Positions 39,280 to 39,361 of a stretch of 39,361 nt of DNA are shown here, in pieces (the stretch's first letter is position 1; each line of letters opens with the position of its first letter). Below the pieces are notes generated by a model. It saw only the letters and a program-made list of their open reading frames with translations, was not told the origin of the DNA and searched no databases. This DNA is from Pseudomonadota bacterium. Its GTDB lineage: Bacteria; Pseudomonadota; Alphaproteobacteria; Caulobacterales; Caulobacteraceae. Position numbers and translations under genes: made by a program. Location of the stretch: NCBI GenBank assembly GCA_023434265.1, contig JAEYTA010000015.1, positions 1 to 39,361 on the forward strand. The letters are read 5' to 3'.

Positions 39280-39361
39280 TTACTGGGCCGCCGGGGCGGC
39301 GACGGTGTCGGGGACGGCGGGGGCGGAGCCGGCGGACGGCGAGCCGTTCGCGGCGCCGGTG
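39280..39361 (-). CDS. ctaC: C-terminal end of cytochrome c oxidase subunit II (partial)
   Basis: The last 26 codons of a minus-strand gene running off the right edge, ending at TAA (39280-39282), 23 bases before the ctaD start. The visible tail is low-complexity (Ala/Pro/Ser-rich, ending VAAPAAQ), as in the C-terminal extensions of alphaproteobacterial subunit II. Identity rests on position in the cta cluster, not on a conserved motif. Confidence 0.6.
   Translation of the reverse strand, partial: TGAANGSPSAGSAPAVPDTVAAPAAQ

Overview
The window is GC-rich, densely packed chromosomal DNA that looks like an alphaproteobacterium of the Caulobacterales (Caulobacter/Brevundimonas type). The main clues are an aa3 oxidase (cta) cluster with ctaB, a coxF-like gene, ctaG, ctaE, DUF983 and surf1 in order, a PdeA-like c-di-GMP phosphodiesterase with the GEDEF signature known from Caulobacter, a DUF4908 protein, a small secreted protein of a Caulobacter-type family, and a large TonB-dependent receptor. 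I see no rRNA, tRNA, CRISPR array, insertion sequence, integrase or phage gene. No gene-free stretch exceeds about 220 bases.

Layout. 1-4.2 kb: an RND efflux pair (adaptor cut by the left edge, then permease). 4.2-4.7 kb: an unrecognised gene of visibly lower GC. 4.85-8.9 kb, minus strand: TonB-dependent receptor with a strong terminator, preceded by NhaA. 9.1-11.2 kb: SelO and a DoxX-like membrane protein. 11.2-14.9 kb: a MerR regulator behind a LiuR-like operator, then two acyl-CoA dehydrogenases of different subclasses separated by a palindromic repeat, then rsmE. 15.7-18.1 kb: glutamate-cysteine ligase facing an acetylpolyamine amidohydrolase/HDAC-like gene. 18.1-19.2 kb: a small secreted protein divergent from a TetR regulator, with three dyads between them. 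19.2-23.1 kb: VOC protein, DUF72, zinc alcohol dehydrogenase, PhaB-type reductase and DUF4908. 23.1-26.6 kb: gloB on the minus strand; on the plus strand a methyltransferase, a SixA-like phosphatase, DUF952 and pyrD, tightly packed. 26.6-30.2 kb: a hybrid histidine kinase, a vsr endonuclease coupled to a peroxiredoxin, and YqgE/AlgH. 30.2-39.4 kb, minus strand: ctaC (tail only), ctaD, ctaB, coxF-like, ctaG, ctaE, DUF983, surf1, an M16 peptidase, a GNAT acetyltransferase and pdeA, almost without gaps.

How the genes work together. The right quarter encodes the catalytic subunits of an aa3 cytochrome c oxidase together with haem O synthesis (CtaB), copper insertion (CtaG) and assembly (SURF1). 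A c-di-GMP phosphodiesterase gene closes that co-directional run. The MerR and acyl-CoA dehydrogenase block is probably a substrate-induced acyl-CoA catabolism unit. GshA and GloB belong to glutathione metabolism but are not adjacent.

No clearly new multi-gene system is visible. The observations most worth following are the triple TetR-type dyad array with near-helical spacing, the LiuR-like operator, the palindromic repeat that can mask a Shine-Dalgarno sequence, the prx-vsr coupling without a cognate methylase, non-ATG start/stop overlaps in the cta run, the unannotated 58-residue coxF-like gene, and the low-GC orphan near 4.5 kb.
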